64,000 bases of DNA from Lachnospiraceae bacterium (GTDB taxonomy: Bacteria > Bacillota > Clostridia > Lachnospirales > Lachnospiraceae): NCBI GenBank assembly GCA_017517305.1, contig JAFWZV010000015.1, positions 62,001-126,000 of the forward strand, given 5' to 3'. Positions 18,380 through 25,418 of the stretch are shown here, in pieces. The notes beneath the pieces are model-generated. The model saw only the letters and a program-made list of their open reading frames with translations, was not told where the DNA came from and made no database searches. How positions within the stretch are numbered: position 1 is the stretch's first letter; every line of letters begins with the position of its first letter. The translations under genes and the position numbers were made by a program.

Positions 18380-20164
18380 CTACTGTGCATTGTCAATAGT
18401 AATAAGTGTTACCTCTACTGGAACTGAAGCTGGAATTGACTCACCATCAATAAGCTTCTTTGCATACTCTACTGATGTTGCTCCGATAAGGTCTGGCTGC
18501 TGTGCAATAGTTGCATCCATTCTGCCTTCCTTAATAGCTGCGATAGCGTCATCTGTTGCGTCAAAGCCTACGATTACTACGTCCTTACCTGCTCCTGAAA
18601 CTGCCTCAAGTGCTCCAAGTGCCATCTCATCATTTGCTGCGAATACACCCTGGATGTCTGGGTTAGCCTGGAGCATATTCTCCATAACTGTCATACCTTC
18701 AGTTCTGTCAAAGTTTGCTACCTGGCTTGCTACTACTGTAAGCTTTGAGTCTGCAATGTTGTGGAAGCCTGTTCCTCTGTCGATAGCTGCTGAAGCACCT
18801 GCTGTACCCTGAAGCTCTGCTACCTTAGCTCCCTCACCTAACTTGTCAACGATGTACTGTGTTGCAAGCTCTGCACCAAGTACATTGTCTGATGCTATCT
18901 GACAATCAATCTCTACACCATTTACTGCTCTATCTACTGCGATTACTCTAATTCCCTTTGCCTTAGCTGACTCTACAGCACCTGCTACTGCATCTGAATC
19001 AACTGGGTTTACTATAAGTACACTGATATCCTTTGAGCAAAGATCCTCGATATCACTAACCTGCTTAGTTACATCATCACCTGCATCTACTACTGTAAGT
19101 GTTACACCAAGCTCGTCAGCCTTAGCCTTAGCACCATCTACAAGTGTTACGAAGAATGGGTTATTCTGAGTTGATACTGATAAACCAATTCCACCATTTC
19201 CAACTATTTCTACTGGCGCCTTAGCATTAAATGTATCTACATTGTCAATTGTTACAAGTGTTACCTCCACAGGAATCTTAGCATCGATTGACTCACCGTT
19301 AATAAGCTTAACTGCATTTGCAATTGAAGTTGAACCGATAAGCTCTGGCTGCTGTGCAATTGTAGCTGCCATTCTTCCGTCTCTAATTGCTGCAAGAGCG
19401 TCATCTGTTGCGTCAAAGCCTACTACAAGAATGTTCTTGTTAGCACCTGAGATTGCCTCTACTGCACCAAGTGCCATCTCGTCATTTGCTGCAAAAACTG
19501 CCTGGATGTCTGGGTTAGCCTGGAGCATATTCTCCATAACTGTCATACCCTCAGTTCTGTCAAAGTTTGCTACCTGGCTAGCTACTACTGTAAGCTTAGC
19601 ATCTGCTACATTGTGGAAGCCCTGTCCTCTGTCGATAGCTGCTGATGCTCCTGCGATACCCTGAAGCTCTGCTACCTCAGCACCCTCGCCAAGTGTGTCT
19701 ACGATAAACTGTGTTGCAAGCTCTGCACCTGCTACGTTATCTGATGCGATTTCACAGTCAACCTCTACACCGTTTACTGCTCTATCTACTGATATAACCT
19801 TAATTCCCTGATTCTTAGCTGCCTGAACTGCACCTGATACAGCATCTGAATCAACTGGGTTTACTATAAGTACTGATACTCCCTTAGATACAAGATCCTC
19901 GATGTCACTAACCTGCTTAGTTGCGTCATCACCAGCATCTACTACTGTAAGCTGTACGCCCTGCTTTCTTGCCTCAGCCTTTGCTCCCTCTACAAGTGAT
20001 ACGAAGAATGGGTTGTTCTGAGTTGATACTGATAAACCGATAGTTCCATTTGTTACCTTTTTCTTTGCATTGCTCTCACCGTCAATTGTAATTCTGCAGG
20101 CCGCAAGGCTAAGCATCATTACCAAGCATAACATGATTGCAACTATTTTCTTTATATTCTTCAT
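18380..20164 (-). CDS. rbsB: Ribose-binding lipoprotein with two tandem binding domains
   Basis: This protein captures ribose outside the cell for the RbsAC transporter. It has a lipoprotein signal (LSLAAC, Cys at about 23), then two complete periplasmic-binding domains in one chain, at about 40-318 and 320-594. Each repeats GLSVSTQNNPFF, VVDAGDD, LIVNPVDSDAV, ASAAIDRG, ANDEMALGA and VGFDATDDA. Ordinary RbsB is about 300 residues with one domain; this one is 594. The copies differ at many positions, so this is a real duplication. A short linker (TFNAKAPVEIVGNG) joins them. Both copies keep the sugar-contact motifs, so each may bind ligand. Confidence 0.92.
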   Translation of the reverse strand: MKNIKKIVAIMLCLVMMLSLAACRITIDGESNAKKKVTNGTIGLSVSTQNNPFFVSLVEGAKAEARKQGVQLTVVDAGDDATKQVSDIEDLVSKGVSVLIVNPVDSDAVSGAVQAAKNQGIKVISVDRAVNGVEVDCEIASDNVAGAELATQFIVDTLGEGAEVAELQGIAGASAAIDRGQGFHNVADAKLTVVASQVANFDRTEGMTVMENMLQANPDIQAVFAANDEMALGAVEAISGANKNILVVGFDATDDALAAIRDGRMAATIAQQPELIGSTSIANAVKLINGESIDAKIPVEVTLVTIDNVDTFNAKAPVEIVGNGGIGLSVSTQNNPFFVTLVDGAKAKADELGVTLTVVDAGDDVTKQVSDIEDLCSKDISVLIVNPVDSDAVAGAVESAKAKGIRVIAVDRAVNGVEIDCQIASDNVLGAELATQYIVDKLGEGAKVAELQGTAGASAAIDRGTGFHNIADSKLTVVASQVANFDRTEGMTVMENMLQANPDIQGVFAANDEMALGALEAVSGAGKDVVIVGFDATDDAIAAIKEGRMDATIAQQPDLIGATSVEYAKKLIDGESIPASVPVEVTLITIDNAQ

Positions 20165-20189
20165 GCTTTATACCTCCTAATCTTATGGA

Positions 20190-21179
20190 TTATCTCTTAC
20201 GGTCTGATAATACTGCTACAAGGATAACGATTGCCTTGATAACTTCCTGATAGTATGATGAGATACCTAAGATGTTCAAACCATTATTAAGTACTGCAAT
20301 GATAAGTACACCTGCGAAGGTTCCCATGATTCTACCACGTCCACCGCTCATACTTGTTCCACCAAGTGCAACTGCTGCGATAGCGTCAAGCTCGAAGCCT
20401 GAACCCATAGTTGGCTGAGCTGAATCAAGTCTTGAAATCATCATGATACCTGCAAGAGCAGACATAAAGCCTGAGATTGCGTATACTGAAATCTTTGTCT
20501 TAGTTACATTAACACCTACAAGCTTTGCACACTTTGCATTAGAGCCTGTAGCATAGATTCTTCTACCAAATGTAGTCTTAGTAAGAATGAAGTAGAAGAT
20601 TACAAGTGCAAGTACAAATATAATTACAGGGATTGGAATTGAAAACCATGGATTTGCCGCTGGTCCAAACTCTAAGTTACCCTTACCAAGTGTCTTGAAG
20701 AAGAATGCTCCACCCTCTGACTCACAGCTATCTGCAAGTCTTGAAATAGGCATTGCATTTGTAATAATCTTTGCAAGACCTCTGTATGCTGTCATTGTTA
20801 TAAGTGTTGCTATGAATGGCTGAAGTCTTCCGATTGTTACAAGTACACCACTTACTACACCAAGAACTACACCAAGGATAAGTGATACGATAACTGCAAA
20901 TACCGGATTTACTCCATTTACAAGCATCTCTGCACAGATGATTGCACTAAGTGCATATGTTGAACCTACTGAAAGGTCGATACCATCTGAAAGGATTACG
21001 CAGGTCATACCAAATGCGATAAGTCCGTTAAAGGATGCCTGTCTTAAAAGGTTTAAGAAGTTGTCAGCTGTTCTAAACTCTGGGCTGATACAACTAATTA
21101 CAATTACTAATAATACTAATGCTATATATGCGCCATTTTCACCTATTAGGGCGCCAATACTCTTTTTGCTCTTCTCCAT
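20190..21179 (-). CDS. rbsC: Ribose ABC transporter permease
   Basis: This 329-residue integral membrane protein of the BPD_transp_2 family has about eight to ten hydrophobic segments. It shows the family motifs ILSDGIDLSVG near the N-terminus and AVALGGTSMSGGRG near the C-terminus, the latter in the loop that contacts the RbsA ATPase. It forms the membrane channel for ribose. Its start overlaps the rbsA stop by one base, so translation is coupled. Confidence 0.93.
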   Translation of the reverse strand: MEKSKKSIGALIGENGAYIALVLLVIVISCISPEFRTADNFLNLLRQASFNGLIAFGMTCVILSDGIDLSVGSTYALSAIICAEMLVNGVNPVFAVIVSLILGVVLGVVSGVLVTIGRLQPFIATLITMTAYRGLAKIITNAMPISRLADSCESEGGAFFFKTLGKGNLEFGPAANPWFSIPIPVIIFVLALVIFYFILTKTTFGRRIYATGSNAKCAKLVGVNVTKTKISVYAISGFMSALAGIMMISRLDSAQPTMGSGFELDAIAAVALGGTSMSGGRGRIMGTFAGVLIIAVLNNGLNILGISSYYQEVIKAIVILVAVLSDRKR

Positions 21180-22663
21180 TATAAACTACCTCCTGTCGCT
21201 AATGTCATAATCTTTGCCTGGTCAGCAGTCTCGCCATCCAGGATTCCTCTTACTTCACCCTCACGAACTACCATGATTCTATCACTCATTCCAAGAACCT
21301 CTGGAAGCTCTGATGAAACCATTATTACTGCAACTCCCTTAGCTGCTAAATCATTGATTACGTTATAGATTTCCTTCTTTGCTCCGATATCTACACCACG
21401 TGTAGGCTCATCTAAGATAAGTATCTTAGGATTTGTAGCTACCCATTTAGCTAAAACTACCTTCTGCTGATTACCACCTGATAGATTGTTACACTCATGC
21501 CATGGTCCAAAGCACTTTACCCTAAAGTCCTCGATTCCCTTCTTAACAAGCTCCTGCTGCTTAGTCTTGTTAAGCACATTGTGGTTAGACACTCTGTCAA
21601 GGTTAGCTATCTCAATGTTCTCAGCTATACTCTTCTCCAGGAGGAGTCCCTCTGTCTTTCTATCCTCTGTTATGAATCCAATGCCTGCTGCTATAGCCTG
21701 TCTAGGATTCTTAATTGTTACCTCTTCACCATCGATGAATATCTTGCCTGAGTCCTTCTTAAGGTTACCGAAGATTGCCTGCATAATCTCAGTTCTTCCT
21801 GCACCCATAAGTCCTGCAACTCCAAGAACTTCACCAGCTTTAACCGAGAAGTTAACGTCGTGGAAAAGCTTTCCACTTGTAAGCCCTTCAACTCTAAGCA
21901 CCTCACCGCCGATTTCTACGTCTCTTGATGGGAAACGCTCACCGATTTCACGACCGATCATCATCTGAACTACATCATCCATAGTAAGGTCCTTAATCTC
22001 CTTAGTATCGATGTACTGACCATCTCTAAGAATTGTAATTCTGTCACAAAGTGCGAATATTTCTTCCATTCTGTGAGAAATGTATACGATGGATACGCCC
22101 TTTTCTCTAAGTGAATTGATAACCTTGAAAAGTCCCTCAGTCTCACTCTCAGTAAGAGCTGCTGTAGGCTCGTCCATGATGATTACCTTTGCATCCACCA
22201 TAAGTGCCTTACAGATTTCCACCATCTGCTGCTGTCCTACGGAAAGGTCGCTCATAACAGCGTCTACTGGAATATTCACTCCAACCTTATCCATAACCTC
22301 TTTTGCCTTAGCCTTCATAGCCTTCATGTCGCACACACCAAACTTCTTGGTAATTTCCTTGCCCATGAATAAGTTTTCTACCACAGTAAGGTCAAAAAGT
22401 ACATTTAACTCCTGATATATAAATACGATTCCGGCCTTTTCAGCCTCCTGTGGAGTCTTGTAGGACACCTCTTCCCCATCTACAATAACGGTTCCGCTAT
22501 CCTTTGTGTAAACTCCTGTTAATATCTTCATCAAGGTTGATTTTCCTGCACCATTTTCGCCCATAAGTGCATGAACCTCACCATCCTTTAAAAGGAAGCC
22601 GGCATCCTTAAGTACCTGATTACTTCCGAAGGATTTGTTGATGCCCTTCATCTCAATATTCAT
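21179..22663 (-). CDS. rbsA: Ribose ABC transporter ATP-binding protein, two ATPase domains
   Basis: This 494-residue protein has two fused ABC ATPase halves, as usual for sugar importers of the RbsA/MglA group. Half one (about 1-230) has Walker A GENGAGKST, signature LSVGQQQMVEI and Walker B IIMDEPTAAL. Half two (about 245-494) has a degenerate Walker A (GLMGAGRTE), signature LSGGNQQKVVLAKW and Walker B LILDEPTRGVD. AGGAGG lies 8 bp before the start. It powers ribose import with RbsB and RbsC. Confidence 0.93.
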   Translation of the reverse strand: MNIEMKGINKSFGSNQVLKDAGFLLKDGEVHALMGENGAGKSTLMKILTGVYTKDSGTVIVDGEEVSYKTPQEAEKAGIVFIYQELNVLFDLTVVENLFMGKEITKKFGVCDMKAMKAKAKEVMDKVGVNIPVDAVMSDLSVGQQQMVEICKALMVDAKVIIMDEPTAALTESETEGLFKVINSLREKGVSIVYISHRMEEIFALCDRITILRDGQYIDTKEIKDLTMDDVVQMMIGREIGERFPSRDVEIGGEVLRVEGLTSGKLFHDVNFSVKAGEVLGVAGLMGAGRTEIMQAIFGNLKKDSGKIFIDGEEVTIKNPRQAIAAGIGFITEDRKTEGLLLEKSIAENIEIANLDRVSNHNVLNKTKQQELVKKGIEDFRVKCFGPWHECNNLSGGNQQKVVLAKWVATNPKILILDEPTRGVDIGAKKEIYNVINDLAAKGVAVIMVSSELPEVLGMSDRIMVVREGEVRGILDGETADQAKIMTLATGGSL

Positions 22664-22684
22664 CTCCTATGCCTCCTTCCCACT

Positions 22685-23089
22685 TTATGCGAATATACAT
22701 CCGCTCTGCAAAATAATGTTGGCGTATGGAGTAGTCTCTCCTGTTCTAATAACCGCCTTACAATCCTTTGTCTGTGCCTTAAGCTCTGTATGAGGTACAT
22801 ATTCCACCTCAACACCCTCGCCCTCAAACAACTCTTCAATCTCCTTGAGAACCTTCTTGTTCTGCTCCTTAATCTCCGTAGCCAGAACAATTTTCTCAAT
22901 CTTCATGTCTTCCTTCACAACCTTTAATGTATCCATAAAGGTTGGAACTCCGAACATAAGCGCCAAATCAATTCTCTCCACCTCATCCGGTATAGGCAAT
23001 CCGCAATCTCCTATACAGATTGTGTCGGTGTGTCCCATGTAGGAGAGAACTCTTGATATGTCGCTGTTCAAGATTCCTGCTTTTTTCAT
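22685..23089 (-). CDS. rbsD: D-ribose pyranase
   Basis: RbsD interconverts the pyranose and furanose forms of ribose so that ribokinase can use it. The 134-residue protein starts [22 protein letters not shown], with the catalytic histidine in GHTD, and has GDCGLPIP and the C-terminal [12 protein letters not shown]. The ATG at 23089 was chosen over 23116 because AGGAGG lies 9 bp upstream. It is the first gene of the rbs operon, downstream of an RbsR-type operator. Confidence 0.93.
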   Translation of the reverse strand: MKKAGILNSDISRVLSYMGHTDTICIGDCGLPIPDEVERIDLALMFGVPTFMDTLKVVKEDMKIEKIVLATEIKEQNKKVLKEIEELFEGEGVEVEYVPHTELKAQTKDCKAVIRTGETTPYANIILQSGCIFA

Positions 23090-23156
23090 GTTACATACCC
23101 TCCTTTTATTCATCACTTCACATTTATCTTATACATCAGGTGACCAACCCGATTTA

Positions 23157-23172
23157 TGAAACCCGTTTCAAA
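23157..23172. promoter_or_regulatory. RbsR operator in front of rbsD
   Basis: TGAAACCCGTTTCAAA has the central-CG palindrome typical of LacI/GalR operators. The same 16 bases occur upstream of rbsR. It lies about 70 bp before the rbsD start, where bound RbsR would block the operon when ribose is absent. Confidence 0.72.
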
Positions 23173-23175
23173 CTG

Positions 23176-23240
23176 TTTCTTAGAAAACTCCTTCCCAAAG
23201 ACTTCTTGCAAAAATCTTATCTGAGGAGTTTTCTTAGAAA
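23176..23240 (-). terminator. Long hairpin between rbsR and rbsD
   Basis: About 17 bp at each end pair almost perfectly (TTTCTTAGAAAACTCCT against AGGAGTTTTCTTAGAAA, imperfect at one base) around a loop of about 30 bases. It follows the rbsR stop by 26 bp and sits next to the rbsD operator. It probably separates the regulator transcript from the operon. A T-run is weak. Confidence 0.5.
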
Positions 23241-23266
23241 TATATAAAAATATTATAAGGATCTTA

Positions 23267-24241
23267 TTATCTAGTGGTTTCTCTCTCCACCAGCTTTGCT
23301 TCATATATGTACTCTTGCTTTGTGCTCTCATCCCTAAAGATGATTAGCTCTGCTGCCTTAGCGCCTATTTCCTCAACAGGCTGGCTTATGGTTGTAAGAG
23401 CTGGTGTCATCAGCTTTGAAAGTGCAATATCATCAAAGCCTATTAGCTTTACCTGCTTAGGTACCTGTATGTTATTTCTAATAAGTACCTTGTAGGCGGA
23501 TATGGCAACCATATCATTACATGCAATAATGCCATCTACATCCTTATATTCTTCAAGAAGCTTCTCCGTTACTCTCATGCCCTCGTTAAAATCATAGGCA
23601 CATTCCATGGTCTGCTCCTTAATGCCCTTCTCCTGACAAATATCTTTATAGCCCTGATATCTATCCTTTGCACTAGATATCTCCTGTGGTCCCTTGATAC
23701 AAACTATATTTTTGCAACCACAGCTTATAAGATGCTCTGCTGCCATTCTTCCACCCTGATAGTGATTGCAATGAACGTATTTTAAGGCATCACTACCACT
23801 AAAGCTTCTATCTGTTACTATAACCGGAATATTACACTTAGCTGTATATTCCCTTATCTCATCATTACTGGTGGTAAGAATTATTCCGTCCGCATTCATG
23901 GACATGAGCATCTGCATAGCCGCTCTCTCTTTTTCCACATTAGAGCCTGTGTTGCAGAGAACTAATCTATATCCATGCTTGTCAGCCTTTCTCTCAATGG
24001 CTCCTGCTAATTGTGCAAAGAATGGATTTTCTATACTTGGTAAAATCAGTCCGATTAGCTTAGCAGATTTCTTAAACAGGGATCTTGCCACCTCATTTGG
24101 AACAAAACCCGTCTCCTCTATAGCCTCTAATACTCGTCTTTTCTTCTGTTCATCAACCTTTGCTGTGCCGTTCATAACTCTGGATACTGTTGCTGGTGAT
24201 ACCTGGGCTAACTTAGCAACCTCTCTAATACTAGCCATCAT
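23267..24241 (-). CDS. rbsR: LacI-family transcriptional regulator of the ribose operon
   Basis: This 324-residue LacI-type repressor has an N-terminal helix-turn-helix (SIREVAKLAQVSPATVSRVMNG), the hinge helix (PNEVARSLFKKS) and a periplasmic-binding-like sensor domain (about 60-320). It starts ATGATG after AAGGGGG; the second ATG (24238) is equally plausible. It lies directly upstream of rbsDACBK. Identical palindromes occur in front of rbsD and itself, so it probably represses both and is released by ribose or ribose phosphate. Confidence 0.88.
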   Translation of the reverse strand: MMASIREVAKLAQVSPATVSRVMNGTAKVDEQKKRRVLEAIEETGFVPNEVARSLFKKSAKLIGLILPSIENPFFAQLAGAIERKADKHGYRLVLCNTGSNVEKERAAMQMLMSMNADGIILTTSNDEIREYTAKCNIPVIVTDRSFSGSDALKYVHCNHYQGGRMAAEHLISCGCKNIVCIKGPQEISSAKDRYQGYKDICQEKGIKEQTMECAYDFNEGMRVTEKLLEEYKDVDGIIACNDMVAISAYKVLIRNNIQVPKQVKLIGFDDIALSKLMTPALTTISQPVEEIGAKAAELIIFRDESTKQEYIYEAKLVERETTR

Positions 24242-24324
24242 GTAACCCCCTTTCTACATTCTGTCTAACACTCTAGTTGCATTTCCTTAGGCTACAGTTC
24301 TTGTAGTCTTGTTACTTTTTCTTG

Positions 24325-24340
24325 TGAAACCCGTTTCAAA
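24325..24340. promoter_or_regulatory. RbsR autoregulatory operator
   Basis: TGAAACCCGTTTCAAA is identical to the site before rbsD. It lies just downstream of the -10 box of the rbsR promoter, a placement expected for self-repression. Confidence 0.7.
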
Positions 24341-24349
24341 TCTGTTTTC

Positions 24350-24377
24350 ATTATAACATTTTACGAGGGATTGTCAA
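24350..24377 (-). promoter_or_regulatory. Sigma-A promoter of rbsR
   Basis: On the minus strand, a consensus TTGACA (24377-24372) and TATAAT (24355-24350) are separated by 16 bp. The operator follows after 9 bp. Confidence 0.72.
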
Positions 24378-24451
24378 TTGTATGTAGCAAATTTATTTGT
24401 ATAATGTGGTTTTTTATCGATTTTTTACAATTCTTTTTGTGCATAATGTAC

Positions 24452-24490
24452 AAAGCAAAAGGCAAGTAAGTATAATTCTTACCTGCCTTC
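24452..24490 (-). terminator. Intrinsic terminator after the 185-residue membrane protein
   Basis: AAGGCAGGTAAG pairs with CTTACTTGCCTT on the minus strand, followed by TTTGCTTTG. It lies 30 bp after the stop at 24520. Confidence 0.62.
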
Positions 24491-24519
24491 TGTATTTTTT
24501 ATTATATTTGGGGATTATA

Positions 24520-25077
24520 CTATTTCACTTTTTCCAGTATCAGATAATTCCCATCCTCTTCAAAGATTACGGTATCATCTTCCTCATTATAAGTAAATGT
24601 TACTGATTCTCTTCCATTCTTCAAAATGATTTTGTTTCCATCAATTTCTACATCAACTTCCCCTTCATCCTTCATATAGCTATAATCCATTTTGAGATAT
24701 CCCTTTTTACCATTTATCTCAAGTTCCATTTCAATGGTCAAACCTGACAACTGTTCTAGCTGTTCAACGGTAATTCTTTGACCTTGAACCTCCACTATAG
24801 CTAGCTCATACTTTCCATCGTAAGGGCCACCTAAACCTTTAACAAAAAATATAATTGCTCCTATGAGGATTGCTACAACTGCTATTACACCAATAAATCC
24901 TCCTATAGATGTATTTGATTTCTTAACAGTTCCATCATTATAGCCTGTATAAGTACTAGTTATCTTATAAGGCTCCTCCTCACCTATACTGCCAAATAAG
25001 CTGTCATTTGGATTTGGACGATTATCATCCTCATAAGCAAATTTGGAATTCTCAGTTGTGTCGTTCTTTAGTTCCAT
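24520..25077 (-). CDS. Single-pass membrane protein of unknown function
   Basis: I do not recognise a family. The 185-residue protein has an acidic N-terminal segment (1-55), one hydrophobic helix at about 58-80 (GFIGVIAVVAILIGAIIFF) and a C-terminal strand-rich domain (85-185) with repeated short beta motifs (GYLKMDYSYM, VDVEIDGNKIILKNG). The last part resembles small lipocalin-like domains attached to membrane anchors in Lachnospiraceae. The C-terminal domain is probably outside the cell. It stands alone, ends at its own terminator and is not linked to RbsR or CopA. Confidence 0.7.
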   Translation of the reverse strand: MELKNDTTENSKFAYEDDNRPNPNDSLFGSIGEEEPYKITSTYTGYNDGTVKKSNTSIGGFIGVIAVVAILIGAIIFFVKGLGGPYDGKYELAIVEVQGQRITVEQLEQLSGLTIEMELEINGKKGYLKMDYSYMKDEGEVDVEIDGNKIILKNGRESVTFTYNEEDDTVIFEEDGNYLILEKVK

Positions 25078-25192
25078 ATATTCTCCTCCATAGTATTATT
25101 TGTTATATAATACATTCTTTAGTTCAAAATTAAAATACCTTTTTTGCTATATTACAAGTTTTATTGTGGCAAATTCTCCACTAAGGCAAAAT

Positions 25193-25418
25193 TTAATTAA
25201 TTGAAATCACCTTATAATCCTGAGCCTCTATGGCTTTTGCAAGCTCCTCATCACTTATTTCAGCATTTAGTTTAACTATTGCCTCATCCTTCTCATGACT
25301 TACAATAGCCTCATCCACCTGCTCAAAGGCCTCAAGAGTCTTCTTAACTCTTGCCTCACAGTGTCCACACATCATTCCTTCAATCTTCATTATCTTTTCC
25401 ATGGTAACATCTCCTTTT
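25193..25418 (-). other. copZ: Internal ribosome-binding site and start for a free CopZ-like protein
   Basis: Inside copA and in the same frame, AAAAGGAG lies 8 bp before ATG (25402-25400). The product would be 69 residues, MEKIMKIEGMMCGHCEARV onward, the size and sequence of a stand-alone CopZ copper chaperone with a GMMCGHC site. Seen: the strong site and the domain boundary exactly at the ATG. Inferred: that ribosomes use it, making both a fused and a free chaperone. Confidence 0.55.

Noticed and set aside
18183-19664. Plus-strand open frames opposite rbsB and rbsK
   Set aside because: Two of them repeat one another only because rbsB itself is duplicated; they are shadows.
18380-20164. 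rbsB duplication as an assembly error
   Set aside because: The two halves differ at many codons and residues throughout, so they are not a collapsed or duplicated read artefact.
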